Shown here one piece after another: positions 8,641 to 16,194 of a DNA stretch of 45,314 nt. The stretch's first letter is position 1; each line of letters opens with the position of its first letter. The notes beneath the pieces are model-generated. The model was not told the DNA's origin. It searched no databases and was given only the letters and a program-made list of their open reading frames with translations. Source of the DNA: an uncultured Prevotellaceae bacterium (GTDB lineage Bacteria; Bacteroidota; Bacteroidia; Bacteroidales; Bacteroidaceae); assembly GCA_902776545.1 (NCBI GenBank), contig CACYQO010000014.1:1-45314 (forward strand), written 5' to 3'. A program made the translations under genes and the position numbers.

Positions 8641-10332
8641 CAACGTCACGATCACCGGATAGATGTTGGTGCTTCTCACTTCGATCATCTTCTGCATGAG
8701 AATCTCAACCCGCGATGCTTTCTCCGCAAAGCTGCGCTTGACGAACGGATTATCGGCCAGCACGATCTCCACCACAATCTCATAGCCGCAACCACGACGG
8801 TCCAACTGTTGGCGACGGTTCACCGTCAGGCTCTTCACCATATCCCGGACAATGCCGTAACGCGTCAGCAGTTCGTTGTAGCAGAACAGTTTGATATCTG
8901 CCAGTGTCACAATACGGTCGCTCGTGGCAATATAATAACGTGAGAGACTGGCCAGGGCTGCCTCTTCCGTCATCTCGTCCTTACCCATGACAGGATTGGC
9001 AATCTGCCGTGTCTGAGCAGCACTCAGTCCGCCTGGTACGGTGAAAGTGCTATCGATATTCAATGAAGCGTTGACACCAGATCCAGATGTCGTGAGATAG
9101 CTTACATCGACACTCCCCTTCCCATTCTCAATAAGTTGCCGGTTTCGTAGCAATAGGTAGACACCAGGCACCTGTTGCAACTGATCCTTCTTGGCGATCT
9201 CCATCAGTCGTATCAGTGTCTCCTGCAGAGCTTGCATGGTCTTGTCGCCTGAGAAGCCCTGCAGTCCCTGGAAAGCATAGAAATCGGAGTGATACCTGGC
9301 GATGAGCGCATTGAGCAGACGCACAAGCCGTCCTTGGTTGAAACGGTCGGCAGCCACCTTGCGCACCTCAATCAGACTGTTGCCGTAGAGCTGCTCCTCC
9401 GAAGGACGCACGGCATGGAGGAACTGCAGGTTCACATGTTCCTCATCCTTGTCATAACCTGCCACACGGGCAATGGGAGCCTGACCGCTCAAAGTTGTCT
9501 GATGCAGTTGGGCATTCACCAGCACTACCGGATTCAACGACAGGCGCTGCTTGTCGAAGGTGAACCGGTCTGAGATTCCGGAGAACTCAAAGATGAAGTC
9601 TAAGACATCTGTCTCTAAGGGGAGTAATTGGGCCGGAGCAAGGTGACGTATGACGAACACCCGGATGTTCTGACGGGCAAACAGGTCGAGACAGGTGGCC
9701 GAGGCCTCATAGGTCTGCGACCGGTTATAGAGGATTGTGTCCAGTCCGAAGCAGTCTTGCAGAGGGAGTTCTGAATAGTCCCAGGGCCTGATGAGAGGTA
9801 GCTGCTGGCCCTTGAGACTGACACTGAGGTCCTGGAAATCCAGGCTGTCCACTGCAAAGGCAAATCCCGACAGATCCTTAATAGGCGAACTGAAATGGAG
9901 CGTCACCTTGAAGCGCCGGCCGTCCATCCGGATGATAGAATTCACGGTAGCATTCAACAGACGGGTTTTCAACAAGGGCAGGAACGCGAAACTGGTGCCA
10001 TTAAGCATGAAGGAACTTTGCGCAGTCATCTCCAACTCGTTCACCGTATTCTGCAGGGCTGTCTCCACCACCGCAGTGGCAGGAACGGCATGCCCCACCT
10101 CGAAGGGTGTCAGCAGCTGTGCGAAATCCTCCATCACCTCCGCCTTCAAGGCCTCCAGGTCGCTGGTGCTCTCATTCGCCTGATAGGCCATGGCCGTAAT
10201 CATCAGCTTCATCACCGGGTCATTCTCCAACCCCTCCAGCTTATCATTGTCATCGCTCTGCCGCCATATATTAACCGCCTCGCGCAACAACTCCTCTGCC
10301 CTCTGTTTGGTTTCAAATATCGTCTGCTTCAT
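8626..10332 (-). CDS. tssF: T6SS baseplate subunit TssF-like
   Basis: A 568-residue protein placed as in Bacteroidetes T6SS loci. The N-terminus (EDPVMKLMITAMAYQ-type helix, ANESTSDLEALKAEVMEDFAQLLTPFEVGHAVPATAVV) matches the start of TssF, where a helix precedes a barrel that forms the baseplate wedge with TssG and TssE. Later segments are beta-rich, and the C-terminus (residues ~440-560: TEEAALASLSRYYIATSDRIVTLADIKLFCYNELL) resembles gpJ/TssF wedge proteins. It follows tssE by 46 nt and precedes the Ubl gene. The last four residues, KSEK, are encoded by an intergenic heptamer repeat and are probably not conserved. Identification rests on family pattern and neighbours tssK, tssG and tssE. 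Confidence 0.78.
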   Translation of the reverse strand: MKQTIFETKQRAEELLREAVNIWRQSDDNDKLEGLENDPVMKLMITAMAYQANESTSDLEALKAEVMEDFAQLLTPFEVGHAVPATAVVETALQNTVNELEMTAQSSFMLNGTSFAFLPLLKTRLLNATVNSIIRMDGRRFKVTLHFSSPIKDLSGFAFAVDSLDFQDLSVSLKGQQLPLIRPWDYSELPLQDCFGLDTILYNRSQTYEASATCLDLFARQNIRVFVIRHLAPAQLLPLETDVLDFIFEFSGISDRFTFDKQRLSLNPVVLVNAQLHQTTLSGQAPIARVAGYDKDEEHVNLQFLHAVRPSEEQLYGNSLIEVRKVAADRFNQGRLVRLLNALIARYHSDFYAFQGLQGFSGDKTMQALQETLIRLMEIAKKDQLQQVPGVYLLLRNRQLIENGKGSVDVSYLTTSGSGVNASLNIDSTFTVPGGLSAAQTRQIANPVMGKDEMTEEAALASLSRYYIATSDRIVTLADIKLFCYNELLTRYGIVRDMVKSLTVNRRQQLDRRGCGYEIVVEIVLADNPFVKRSFAEKASRVEILMQKMIEVRSTNIYPVIVTLKSEK

Positions 10333-10378
10333 TCTTCACTTTTCACTTCTCACTTTTCACTTCTCACTTTTCACTTCA
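10333..10378. repeat. Heptamer repeat between tssE and tssF
   Basis: The whole gap is CTTTTCACTTCTCAC-type repeat on the plus strand (AAGTGAR units on the coding strand). It carries GTGA/TGA triplets in several frames. No secondary structure or promoter is evident within it. Confidence 0.7.
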
Positions 10379-10831
10379 TCAGTTCCACACTTTGATGGTT
10401 TGGTCGTAGATATAATCTTCTTTCGTGCTGACGATGACACCCTTTACAGTGATATAGATCAGTCGTTCCTCCCGGATATAAGTCATCGACACGGATATCC
10501 TCTCCAGTCGATTCTCATATTTGGTGATAGCCGTCTTCAGTTCTGCGGCAAAGGTATTGATACTTTTTGAACTTCCGGAGATCTTCTTGTCGTACGCCCC
10601 CTGGATATTGCTCATCGTATCCGTGTCGCCAGAGTCGAAGACGACGCCCTCGTTCTCGTTGAACATCTCAAACCGCAGGTTGTTGAACACGAAGCCAAAC
10701 TGCGGGTCAGCCGGTGTACTGAAACGTTCGGTTGTGATGATGAGGTACACGTTCGCATCGATTGATCTTTTCAAATCGTCGTCACGCTGCAGTCCCTTCG
10801 CCGTCAACTGTAATGGAATACTTATATTCAT
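10379..10831 (-). CDS. tssE: T6SS baseplate subunit TssE, gp25-like
   Basis: A 150-residue protein of the gp25/TssE wedge family, which starts sheath polymerisation in the baseplate. The evidence is size, position between tssK and tssF, and pattern: an early helix and DPQFGFVFNNLRFEMF (the GFGL-like segment), then a helix TFAAELKTAITKYENRLERISVSM that matches the E.RL..V. segment of gp25 proteins, and closing beta strands. Family members are usually 130-170 residues, so the length fits. The 86-nt gap to tssK holds a TTCTGTGCAAATC repeat. Confidence 0.8.
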   Translation of the reverse strand: MNISIPLQLTAKGLQRDDDLKRSIDANVYLIITTERFSTPADPQFGFVFNNLRFEMFNENEGVVFDSGDTDTMSNIQGAYDKKISGSSKSINTFAAELKTAITKYENRLERISVSMTYIREERLIYITVKGVIVSTKEDYIYDQTIKVWN

Positions 10832-10917
10832 ATTCTGTGCAAATCTCTTCTTCTGTGCAAATCTGTGAAATCTCTAGATCCTTCACTCTTCTGTGTCATT
10901 CCGTGTCATTCCGTGGC
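10832..10917. repeat. Dispersed TTCTGTG-AAATCT repeat between tssK and tssE
   Basis: This gap reads ATTCTGTGCAAATCTCTTC and then repeats it, followed by TGTGTCATTCCGTG twice. Almost the same sequence occurs at 37319-37365 between the DUF3987 gene and its upstream neighbour. It is therefore a dispersed intergenic repeat, distinct from the heptamer tracts. Confidence 0.7.
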
Positions 10918-12126
10918 CTATATCAGCGGTACGAATTTCTCTTCTTCAGGTTCTGGCACATAGAGCGCCTTAAATAGGTTCTCAAACAAGTCGAAGTACA
11001 ATTTCTCATAGAGTGACTCATTCAGCTGCTTGCCGAGTTCGTCAAACTTCTCTGTCAGCATCTCGCTCATCTTGGTCTGACGCTCGTTCATCTCCGTTGT
11101 CAGCTGTTCCAAAATGGCCGTCTTCAGCGTCCCGTTGATATAGGTGGTCAGCTGCTCCGTCTGCTGCCTCATCTCCGCACGCAACTCTTCCTTCATGTCG
11201 GCCAGCAACTTCTCGATCAACTCCGGATGCAATTTCTCGTACAGTTCTTTCTTAGCTTGGGCGAGCAGCGCCTCGTAGTCGATGGTGTTGTCTTCGAGTA
11301 CCACACCGTCGAGGATCGTGGCGGCTCCCTTCATGTAGTCTTCAAGCCATTGCAACCACGCCTGTATATCTGTCTGTTGGGGTTGAGGTATCTCTATGGG
11401 CTGATCCCTGTTGGGCGTCACCACATAGTAGTCGATAGCCTGCGCCATCTCCTGAGTGAGCAAGATATAGTTCTGCATCGAATTCTTCATGTTATAGTTC
11501 TTGAGCATGAATACATAGCGCAGGAAAGCCCGTTTGCCCTCTCCCTCTTCCAGATTGGGATGAGTCGACAGGATGGTCATCTGTTCCAAGTAACTGTTGG
11601 TATACTCCATAAAACGTGGATTCTCTGTCAGCAGCAGACAGGGAGGCATATAACTTGTATCGGCAGAGAAGATGCCCTCAGCCACATGGAAGCGCAACAG
11701 GGGGAACAGATCATTCGCCTCCACCTCTTCCCTGGTATGGATGCCATAGGTGTAGTGGGGTCTGACGAATGCGACACCCTTCTTCTCAAACTCCACCTGA
11801 TCGTCGCCGAATCCTACCGTCAGATAGTAAACCTCACCGAAGAGCATAGGAATGGTCACCTCTATGTCCTCATCGGCATCGATCACTCTTCCTGACGGCA
11901 GCACAGCCTGACACCGGAAGCCCGTCACCTCAAAACGGTTCTTCACGAAGATACCGTTACAGTTGAAACGAGAGCCCGGCACCAGTCCCATACGGCTGTT
12001 GCCTACTGCCGCCCTTATAGCCAGCATCTGTCGGAAATCCCACTGTTCTGAGATTCCTGAGAAGGTCTCGGCCGTCAGCTCCATGCCTGGCACCCAGTTG
12101 ATTCTTGAATTAATATCGACCATCAT
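10918..12126 (-). CDS. tssK: T6SS baseplate subunit TssK
   Basis: TssK trimers connect the T6SS baseplate wedges to the membrane complex. The 402-residue product begins INWVPGMELTAETF, close to the W..G.fL.pqhFq start of TssK proteins. A beta-rich shell follows (residues ~30-170), then a helical middle region and a long coiled coil (about 290-370, KLHPELIEKLLADMKEELRA). It lies 24 nt after tssG and upstream of tssE. In Proteobacteria the partner on the membrane side is TssL/TssM. Those are absent here, so the partner must be another inner-membrane protein, and the cytoplasmic loops of the VWA-RING-FHA protein are a candidate. That pairing is inference. Confidence 0.85.
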   Translation of the reverse strand: MMVDINSRINWVPGMELTAETFSGISEQWDFRQMLAIRAAVGNSRMGLVPGSRFNCNGIFVKNRFEVTGFRCQAVLPSGRVIDADEDIEVTIPMLFGEVYYLTVGFGDDQVEFEKKGVAFVRPHYTYGIHTREEVEANDLFPLLRFHVAEGIFSADTSYMPPCLLLTENPRFMEYTNSYLEQMTILSTHPNLEEGEGKRAFLRYVFMLKNYNMKNSMQNYILLTQEMAQAIDYYVVTPNRDQPIEIPQPQQTDIQAWLQWLEDYMKGAATILDGVVLEDNTIDYEALLAQAKKELYEKLHPELIEKLLADMKEELRAEMRQQTEQLTTYINGTLKTAILEQLTTEMNERQTKMSEMLTEKFDELGKQLNESLYEKLYFDLFENLFKALYVPEPEEEKFVPLI

Positions 12127-12150
12127 ATTTACGATTTACTAATTTACGAT

Positions 12151-12939
12151 TTACGATTTGCTTACCTCCGTATTATACCCTAATGTCAAACGGGTGTCGG
12201 TCTGTGAGGGAACATCATATTCCTTAATGACAATCTCACACCACACCTCAAAGGGTATCATCCACTCGCACAGGAACTCCCGTAGCGGTTCTATCTCTTT
12301 GTCTATTTTTTTAAACGCTTCAGGTGTCAGACCTGGAATAACCAGATCGTACCTGACCATAGGCAGCCAACTTCTGGTCGTATCACTATGGCTATAACGT
12401 CCCATCGTCATGCGTACCTCGCATTTGACCAGTGTCTGAAGCAGATTGGCGATGAACCCGAAGTCCCCCCGGCGACGATTCACGTATGGGAGCAGAATGG
12501 CAGCTTCACGGACATAGGGGTTATCTATCTTGTCGAGATCGACACCGAAATAGTCTCTCAGGATATAAGACAACTTACCCTGAAGAAGACTGTCTATCTG
12601 ATGCTCCACATAGAGACTCTCACGGAAGCGGAAGGTATCGATGGGTTTGAAAGTCTCGCGGAGGAGTCTGAGTTTCAGCTCCAGCTGCTTGAACTTCTCA
12701 GCAGCATCCTCACCCTTCAGATCGGTCTCCTGGGTGATCAATCCCTGAGGCAACAGCTTCATGAAGCTGTCACGTGCCGTCAGCGCCACCATCTTCTCTT
12801 CGTCGATGGTAAGCAGGTCGCTGTTATAGTTACGGAAAAACGTTCCCTCATTCTGGGAAGTCCACTGGTTGGACATCTCCGGATAGAGAAAGTTCAACAG
12901 CAGTTCTGCACGGATTTCGGGGATACTATTCTTTATCAT
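12151..12939 (-). CDS. tssG: T6SS baseplate subunit TssG-like
   Basis: TssG joins two TssF copies in each baseplate wedge. The product has 262 residues, near the usual 280-340. It shows the region AAILLPYVNRRRGDFGFIANLLQTLVKCEV, which matches the LL.......G...LL..L.g..v core of TssG (shown here by pattern, not alignment), and lies directly before tssK. The N-terminal half is helical and the C-terminal half beta-rich (MVRYDLVIPGLTPEAFKKIDKEI). Sequence similarity to the family is weak by eye; the order G-K-E-F is the strongest support. It starts 31 nt after the E1 gene and is separated from it only by heptamer repeat, so E1 and baseplate genes are probably co-transcribed. Confidence 0.72.
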   Translation of the reverse strand: MIKNSIPEIRAELLLNFLYPEMSNQWTSQNEGTFFRNYNSDLLTIDEEKMVALTARDSFMKLLPQGLITQETDLKGEDAAEKFKQLELKLRLLRETFKPIDTFRFRESLYVEHQIDSLLQGKLSYILRDYFGVDLDKIDNPYVREAAILLPYVNRRRGDFGFIANLLQTLVKCEVRMTMGRYSHSDTTRSWLPMVRYDLVIPGLTPEAFKKIDKEIEPLREFLCEWMIPFEVWCEIVIKEYDVPSQTDTRLTLGYNTEVSKS

Positions 12940-12992
12940 TCTTCACCATTCACTTTTCACTTCTCACTTCTCACTTTTCACTTTTCACTTCT
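12940..12992. repeat. Heptamer repeat between E1 and tssG
   Basis: Plus-strand CTTTTCACTTCTCACTTC-type tract. The right half lies inside the E1 frame and encodes its final residues EVKSEK and stop; the left half is the 31-nt spacer. No promoter is seen. Confidence 0.7.
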
Positions 12993-14191
12993 ATATAATA
13001 GTCTTCGCCGTCTGCAGTCACTTGCACAATGTCATGCTGAGGAATGCCGAGCTGTGCCAATGTCAGTGACGGATAGGGGAATCCGGTGTCGATATGGTGG
13101 TACTCATGTTGATAGAGTGCGCTCAGAGGCAGTCCGTCCAAGGACTTCTCACCAGCCACCCTGTCAGCCACCGAACGACCGGGAACCATCATCGTCACCC
13201 GCTCGTCGTTATCGCGTCTCGAAACATAGTCAACGAAACAGTCATTCGTCAGCCGCAGCATAATCCTTCTTCCATCCTCTTTCCTCTTTCCACTTTCCTC
13301 TTTCCACTTTCCACTTTCCTCTTTCCACTTTCGAAGAGCCTCGCCGACGGGTGTGGTATCGCTGACCGCCGACTGACGGACTGGTGTCCACAACTCATGC
13401 TCGGGACACTCGTCGTCGTAGGCTTGATAACCGGCGATACGAACCGTCATATGCTCCCCGTCGTAATACATCATCTTTCCACACAGCGACGTCATCTCCT
13501 TGTCTCCTTGTCTCCAGACTCCTGTCTCCTGTCTCCTGACTCCTGTCTCCTGACTCCTGACTCCTGTTATTATCATCTTCAGTCCCTCCTGAACCTCGAT
13601 GGCTCCAATGATGGAGGCGATGATGGAGGTCGTGGGGGCAGAGCCAGCCTGTTCCTGCCGCCGGATGATACCAGAACAGGGCATCCGTCTCGCCAGATCC
13701 TTCAGTCCCTCTGGACCAAGGTTACAGGCATAGCAATTCTTTCCTGGTGCAAACACGCGCACCGTTCCTTCCAGTCCGTCGATACCGCCGTCCACCCAAG
13801 GGATGCCGGCCCGCATACAAAGACGGTTGATGCAGAACCGTGCCCAACGGCTGTCCACACATCCGATGACAACATCCATCTGACGGATGAGTCCCAAACC
13901 GACATCATAGGCGATATCCCCGCATATCGTCTTTACGTCCATGTTTGGGTTCATATCATGAACCCTCTCCGCCACCACTTCCACTTTCAGCCGTTTCCTC
14001 TCCGCATCACTCTTTCTGAAGAGCACGCAGCGCGTCAGGTTCCCCATCTCCACGATGTCGAAGTCGACGACCACGATATGAGTGACACCCATCAGCACCA
14101 GGTTCTTGAGCACCTCGTTACCCAAGGCGCCACAGCCGACCACCATCACATGGGCCGCACTTACCTGATTCTGTCTGATGTCAATACTCAT
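12971..14191 (-). CDS. ThiF/E1-like ubiquitin-activating enzyme
   Basis: E1-superfamily enzyme of 406 residues, which should adenylate the Gly end of the Ubl and form a thioester. The Rossmann nucleotide loop is GCGALGNE (19-26), the strand VVDFDIVEMGNLTR (42-54) has the Asp and Asn/Arg of ATP binding, and Cys172 (RRMPCSGI) is the likely catalytic Cys, followed by TTSIIASIIGAIEVQEGLK. C153-x2-C156 and C262-x2-H265 are probable zinc ligands, the last replacing a Cys. The C-terminal segment (LTLAQLGIPQHDIVQVTADGE) resembles a beta-grasp or UFD-type domain. Two heptamer repeat tracts (GVRSQETGVRRQETGV and KWKEESGKWKEESGKRK) interrupt the frame. It lies between the PEGA gene and tssG. ThiF/MoeB biosynthetic enzymes are the alternative, but no sulfur-transfer genes are near. 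Confidence 0.88.
   Translation of the reverse strand: MSIDIRQNQVSAAHVMVVGCGALGNEVLKNLVLMGVTHIVVVDFDIVEMGNLTRCVLFRKSDAERKRLKVEVVAERVHDMNPNMDVKTICGDIAYDVGLGLIRQMDVVIGCVDSRWARFCINRLCMRAGIPWVDGGIDGLEGTVRVFAPGKNCYACNLGPEGLKDLARRMPCSGIIRRQEQAGSAPTTSIIASIIGAIEVQEGLKMIITGVRSQETGVRRQETGVWRQGDKEMTSLCGKMMYYDGEHMTVRIAGYQAYDDECPEHELWTPVRQSAVSDTTPVGEALRKWKEESGKWKEESGKRKEDGRRIMLRLTNDCFVDYVSRRDNDERVTMMVPGRSVADRVAGEKSLDGLPLSALYQHEYHHIDTGFPYPSLTLAQLGIPQHDIVQVTADGEDYYIEVKSEK
13275..13332. repeat. In-frame GGAAAGW heptamer array within E1
   Basis: On the coding strand about seven GGAAAGT/GGAAAGA units follow each other and encode WKEESGKWKEESGKRKE near residues 289-306. The unit is 7 bp, not a multiple of 3, so gain or loss of one unit would shift the frame. 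The same unit occurs between genes elsewhere in the operon. Confidence 0.85.
13501..13566. repeat. In-frame CAGGAGW heptamer array within E1
   Basis: A second 7-bp array (CAGGAGT/CAGGAGA, seven units and degenerate ends) encodes GVRSQETGVRRQETGVWRQ near residues 210-228. It lies between the last helix of the adenylation core and the second half of the zinc site, at a natural loop. Confidence 0.85.
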
Positions 14192-14210
14192 TTTTTACTT
14201 TTTTACCTTT

Positions 14211-15665
14211 TTACTTTTTTACCTTTTTAATTTTCATCTTCACGTGCGTCAGGTCATTCCCGACCACTTTTACCGTCTTCACCGCCTTTGAGAATCCGGC
14301 TTTCTCCAGCCTCACCTCGTAACGGCTGTCTCCTGGCAGGTCTTTGATCACACAGGGCGTCGTGCCGACAAGTTTGTCATTGATATAGACGTCTGCGCCA
14401 ATCTCATTGCACTGTACGTTGAGCATCCCGTAGCTGCCCATCGGGGGGAGGAGCTCCAATTTCACTGGTGTCGCATCATATATCCAAAGAGGCTTTGACT
14501 TCGACTCCAAACCGTCTTTCTCCGTGCTGATCAGATAATATCCCGGTTCCAGCTCTCCTTCCCAACTGCCATACCCCTTCATCTCCCTATTCACCCAGAT
14601 ACTCGTAAACTCATCTTGGACCTTAATGGTTACCGAAGCCTTCACTTCCCCTCCTAAGTTAGGCGATTGCGTCTTAATGGAGCAATCTTCTGTTAGGGGT
14701 GGTCTGAACCGCCTCTGATCCGCCTCCGTTGAGTCATTTGCCACCGAATCTCTCTTCACCGAATCCCTCGCCAACTGCGCATAGTACCACGCCAGACTCT
14801 TCTTGGTACTCACCGCCTTCAGTTCCTCCGCTTTCAGCTCAATCGTCTTCTTCTCCTTCCACCCAATCTCGAACTCTCCATCGTAATAACACAGGCTGTC
14901 CTTCATGACGATGAGCCGGTGACTGCCTTCCCGCAGATGCCCACTTGTCCCCTGTGTCTTGCCTATCCACTGACCGTCGACCATGATATCGCAGCCCTCC
15001 AACTCGGTCTTGACGGCCAGATACGAGTAGAACGGCTGTAAGGCAATCTTCACAATCTCCCTCTTCTCGTCTGTCAGTTCGACAGTATCCTTTTCCTCCT
15101 GATGGAAAGGCGCCTCTGCCAACCAGGCATGTTTGCCGATGGGCAGGTACATCTGTTTCCGTCCACCATGAATCGTCGTCATGGTGCTGTCAACAGTCAG
15201 GATGGCATCCTGAGGCTGTATTTCAAAGATCACCCACTGCTCTTTCAGTTTATATTCCTTATCAGGACTGAACGTCTGCAGTGTCGCCGTATAATGCTTC
15301 TTCCTGCGCAGTCCCTTTTTCTGGGGCACTTTCCACGTCAGCTGACCATAGTCGGCATGCTTCACCACGATGAAGGCCGTTTTGTCGGGCGCCTTGAGGG
15401 TGAGGATCCCCTCCCCTTCTTCGGCCGCGACCTCCTGTTTTCCGTCGGCCATGAACGAGAATCCCTTCTCGCTGGTCTTCAGGTCCAGGATGGCCTCCTT
15501 CTTGCTGGTCACCACGTGGTTCATGTTCAAAGGCCCTTTCTTGAGTTTCTTGAACTCAACGATATGCATCTCCTGAGCCGTGGAAGTGAGAAGGGAGAAG
15601 CGAGAAGGGAGAAGGGAGAAGTGAAAAGTGAAAAGTAGCAGCAGCACTTTCAGCCACCACTTCAT
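14211..15665 (-). CDS. Exported PEGA-domain protein
   Basis: I place the start at the ATG at 15665 (MKWWLKVLLLLFTFHF...), which opens a signal peptide; the ATG at 15698 adds eleven residues encoded partly by repeat. The mature protein of about 450 residues has a beta-rich N-terminal part and three PEGA-type repeats, around residues 215-290 (VDGQWIGKTQGTSGHLREGSH), 340-410 and 410-480 (VYINDKLVGTTPCVIKDLPG). PEGA domains are periplasmic or surface beta modules found in S-layer and envelope proteins. It lies 19 nt upstream of E1 and 71 nt after the PAAR-like gene. The frame is interrupted near 14647-14710 by a repeat element (FRPPLT...SPNLGGE). An envelope-side T6SS component is likely by position. 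Confidence 0.78.
   Translation of the reverse strand: MKWWLKVLLLLFTFHFSLLPSRFSLLTSTAQEMHIVEFKKLKKGPLNMNHVVTSKKEAILDLKTSEKGFSFMADGKQEVAAEEGEGILTLKAPDKTAFIVVKHADYGQLTWKVPQKKGLRRKKHYTATLQTFSPDKEYKLKEQWVIFEIQPQDAILTVDSTMTTIHGGRKQMYLPIGKHAWLAEAPFHQEEKDTVELTDEKREIVKIALQPFYSYLAVKTELEGCDIMVDGQWIGKTQGTSGHLREGSHRLIVMKDSLCYYDGEFEIGWKEKKTIELKAEELKAVSTKKSLAWYYAQLARDSVKRDSVANDSTEADQRRFRPPLTEDCSIKTQSPNLGGEVKASVTIKVQDEFTSIWVNREMKGYGSWEGELEPGYYLISTEKDGLESKSKPLWIYDATPVKLELLPPMGSYGMLNVQCNEIGADVYINDKLVGTTPCVIKDLPGDSRYEVRLEKAGFSKAVKTVKVVGNDLTHVKMKIKKVKK
14647..14710. repeat. Degenerate in-frame palindromic element in the PEGA gene
   Basis: Contains CCCCTCCTAAGTTAGG and, 30 nt further, TTAGGGGTGGTCTGAACCGC. It is a variant of the elements at 36369-36521 and 39588-39745, here with an insert within the palindrome. 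It is translated as FRPPLTEDCSIKTQSPNLGG. Confidence 0.7.
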
Positions 15666-15740
15666 GCATACACCGATCCTATACTTTTCACTTCTCACTT
15701 TTCACTTTTCACTTCTCACTTTTCACTTCTCACTTTTCAC
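15590..15740. repeat. Opposed heptamer tracts around the start of the PEGA gene
   Basis: Plus-strand 15590-15635 is purine-rich (GAGAAGGGAGAAGTGAAAAG) in signal-peptide codons. Plus-strand 15684-15740 is the complementary CTTTTCACTTCTCAC type upstream. The start codon (15665) lies between the arms, which could pair in the mRNA. Confidence 0.72.
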
Positions 15741-16126
15741 TTCCCCGTCGCCATCATGCTTCCACTGGGATTGGTGACAGAGATATTGCCACCCCAGCTA
15801 CACATACATTTGGCGTTGTTGATGAGTGCAGGCATATTCATGACCTTCACCTGTCCACCGGGACTCCACGGTGCCGGAATCACAGGGACACAAGGCATCG
15901 GTGTGAGTACACCCATAGCAGCGGCAGTGGCTGAGGCGACCGTCGGATTAGCCATCGACTGACACATGCCGAAAGGCATAATGTTTACCATCGGAGCAAA
16001 GTCGGTGATGTTGGCCATCAGCATGTTACCACATTTGGGACGCAGCGGCACAATCACGTTCAGCGTCGACGGTGCCATACCGAAACTACATTGGAGCATC
16101 GCTCCCTGACATACAAAATTTCCCAT
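15737..16126 (-). CDS. PAAR-like tip protein (DUF4280 type)
   Basis: Short (129 aa) protein with the features of DUF4280/PAAR-like proteins: start MGNFVCQGAMLQCSFGMAPS, repeated Ala/Met/Pro-rich strands, and a terminal CMCSWGGNISVTNPSG segment. PAAR proteins form a sharp cone on the VgrG spike, often holding metal with Cys/His residues; several Cys are available here (C6, C13, and a CMC pair). No toxin domain is attached, so it is a bare tip. It lies in the same operon as the VgrG, between the barrel and PEGA genes. Confidence is good from composition and context. Confidence 0.82.
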   Translation of the reverse strand: MGNFVCQGAMLQCSFGMAPSTLNVIVPLRPKCGNMLMANITDFAPMVNIMPFGMCQSMANPTVASATAAAMGVLTPMPCVPVIPAPWSPGGQVKVMNMPALINNAKCMCSWGGNISVTNPSGSMMATGK

Positions 16127-16194
16127 ATACCTTTTTCTTTAAAATTATTTAATTCTTCAATTTTTCAATTCTTTAATTTTTTAATTCTTTAATT
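16127..16194. repeat. AT-rich TTTAATTC spacer
   Basis: The gap between the PAAR-like and barrel genes is a run of AATTCTTTAATTTTT and AATTCTTCAATTTTT units, of the same family as 2990-3030 and 38005-38050. No clear promoter. Confidence 0.6.

Noticed and set aside
13275-13566. Repeat arrays in E1 as a CRISPR-like array
   Set aside because: The units are 7 bp without spacers, so this is simple tandem repeat, not CRISPR.
13094-14230. 378-aa plus-strand frame opposite E1
   Set aside because: Formed by the repeat arrays and antisense codons; E1 motifs on the other strand are decisive.
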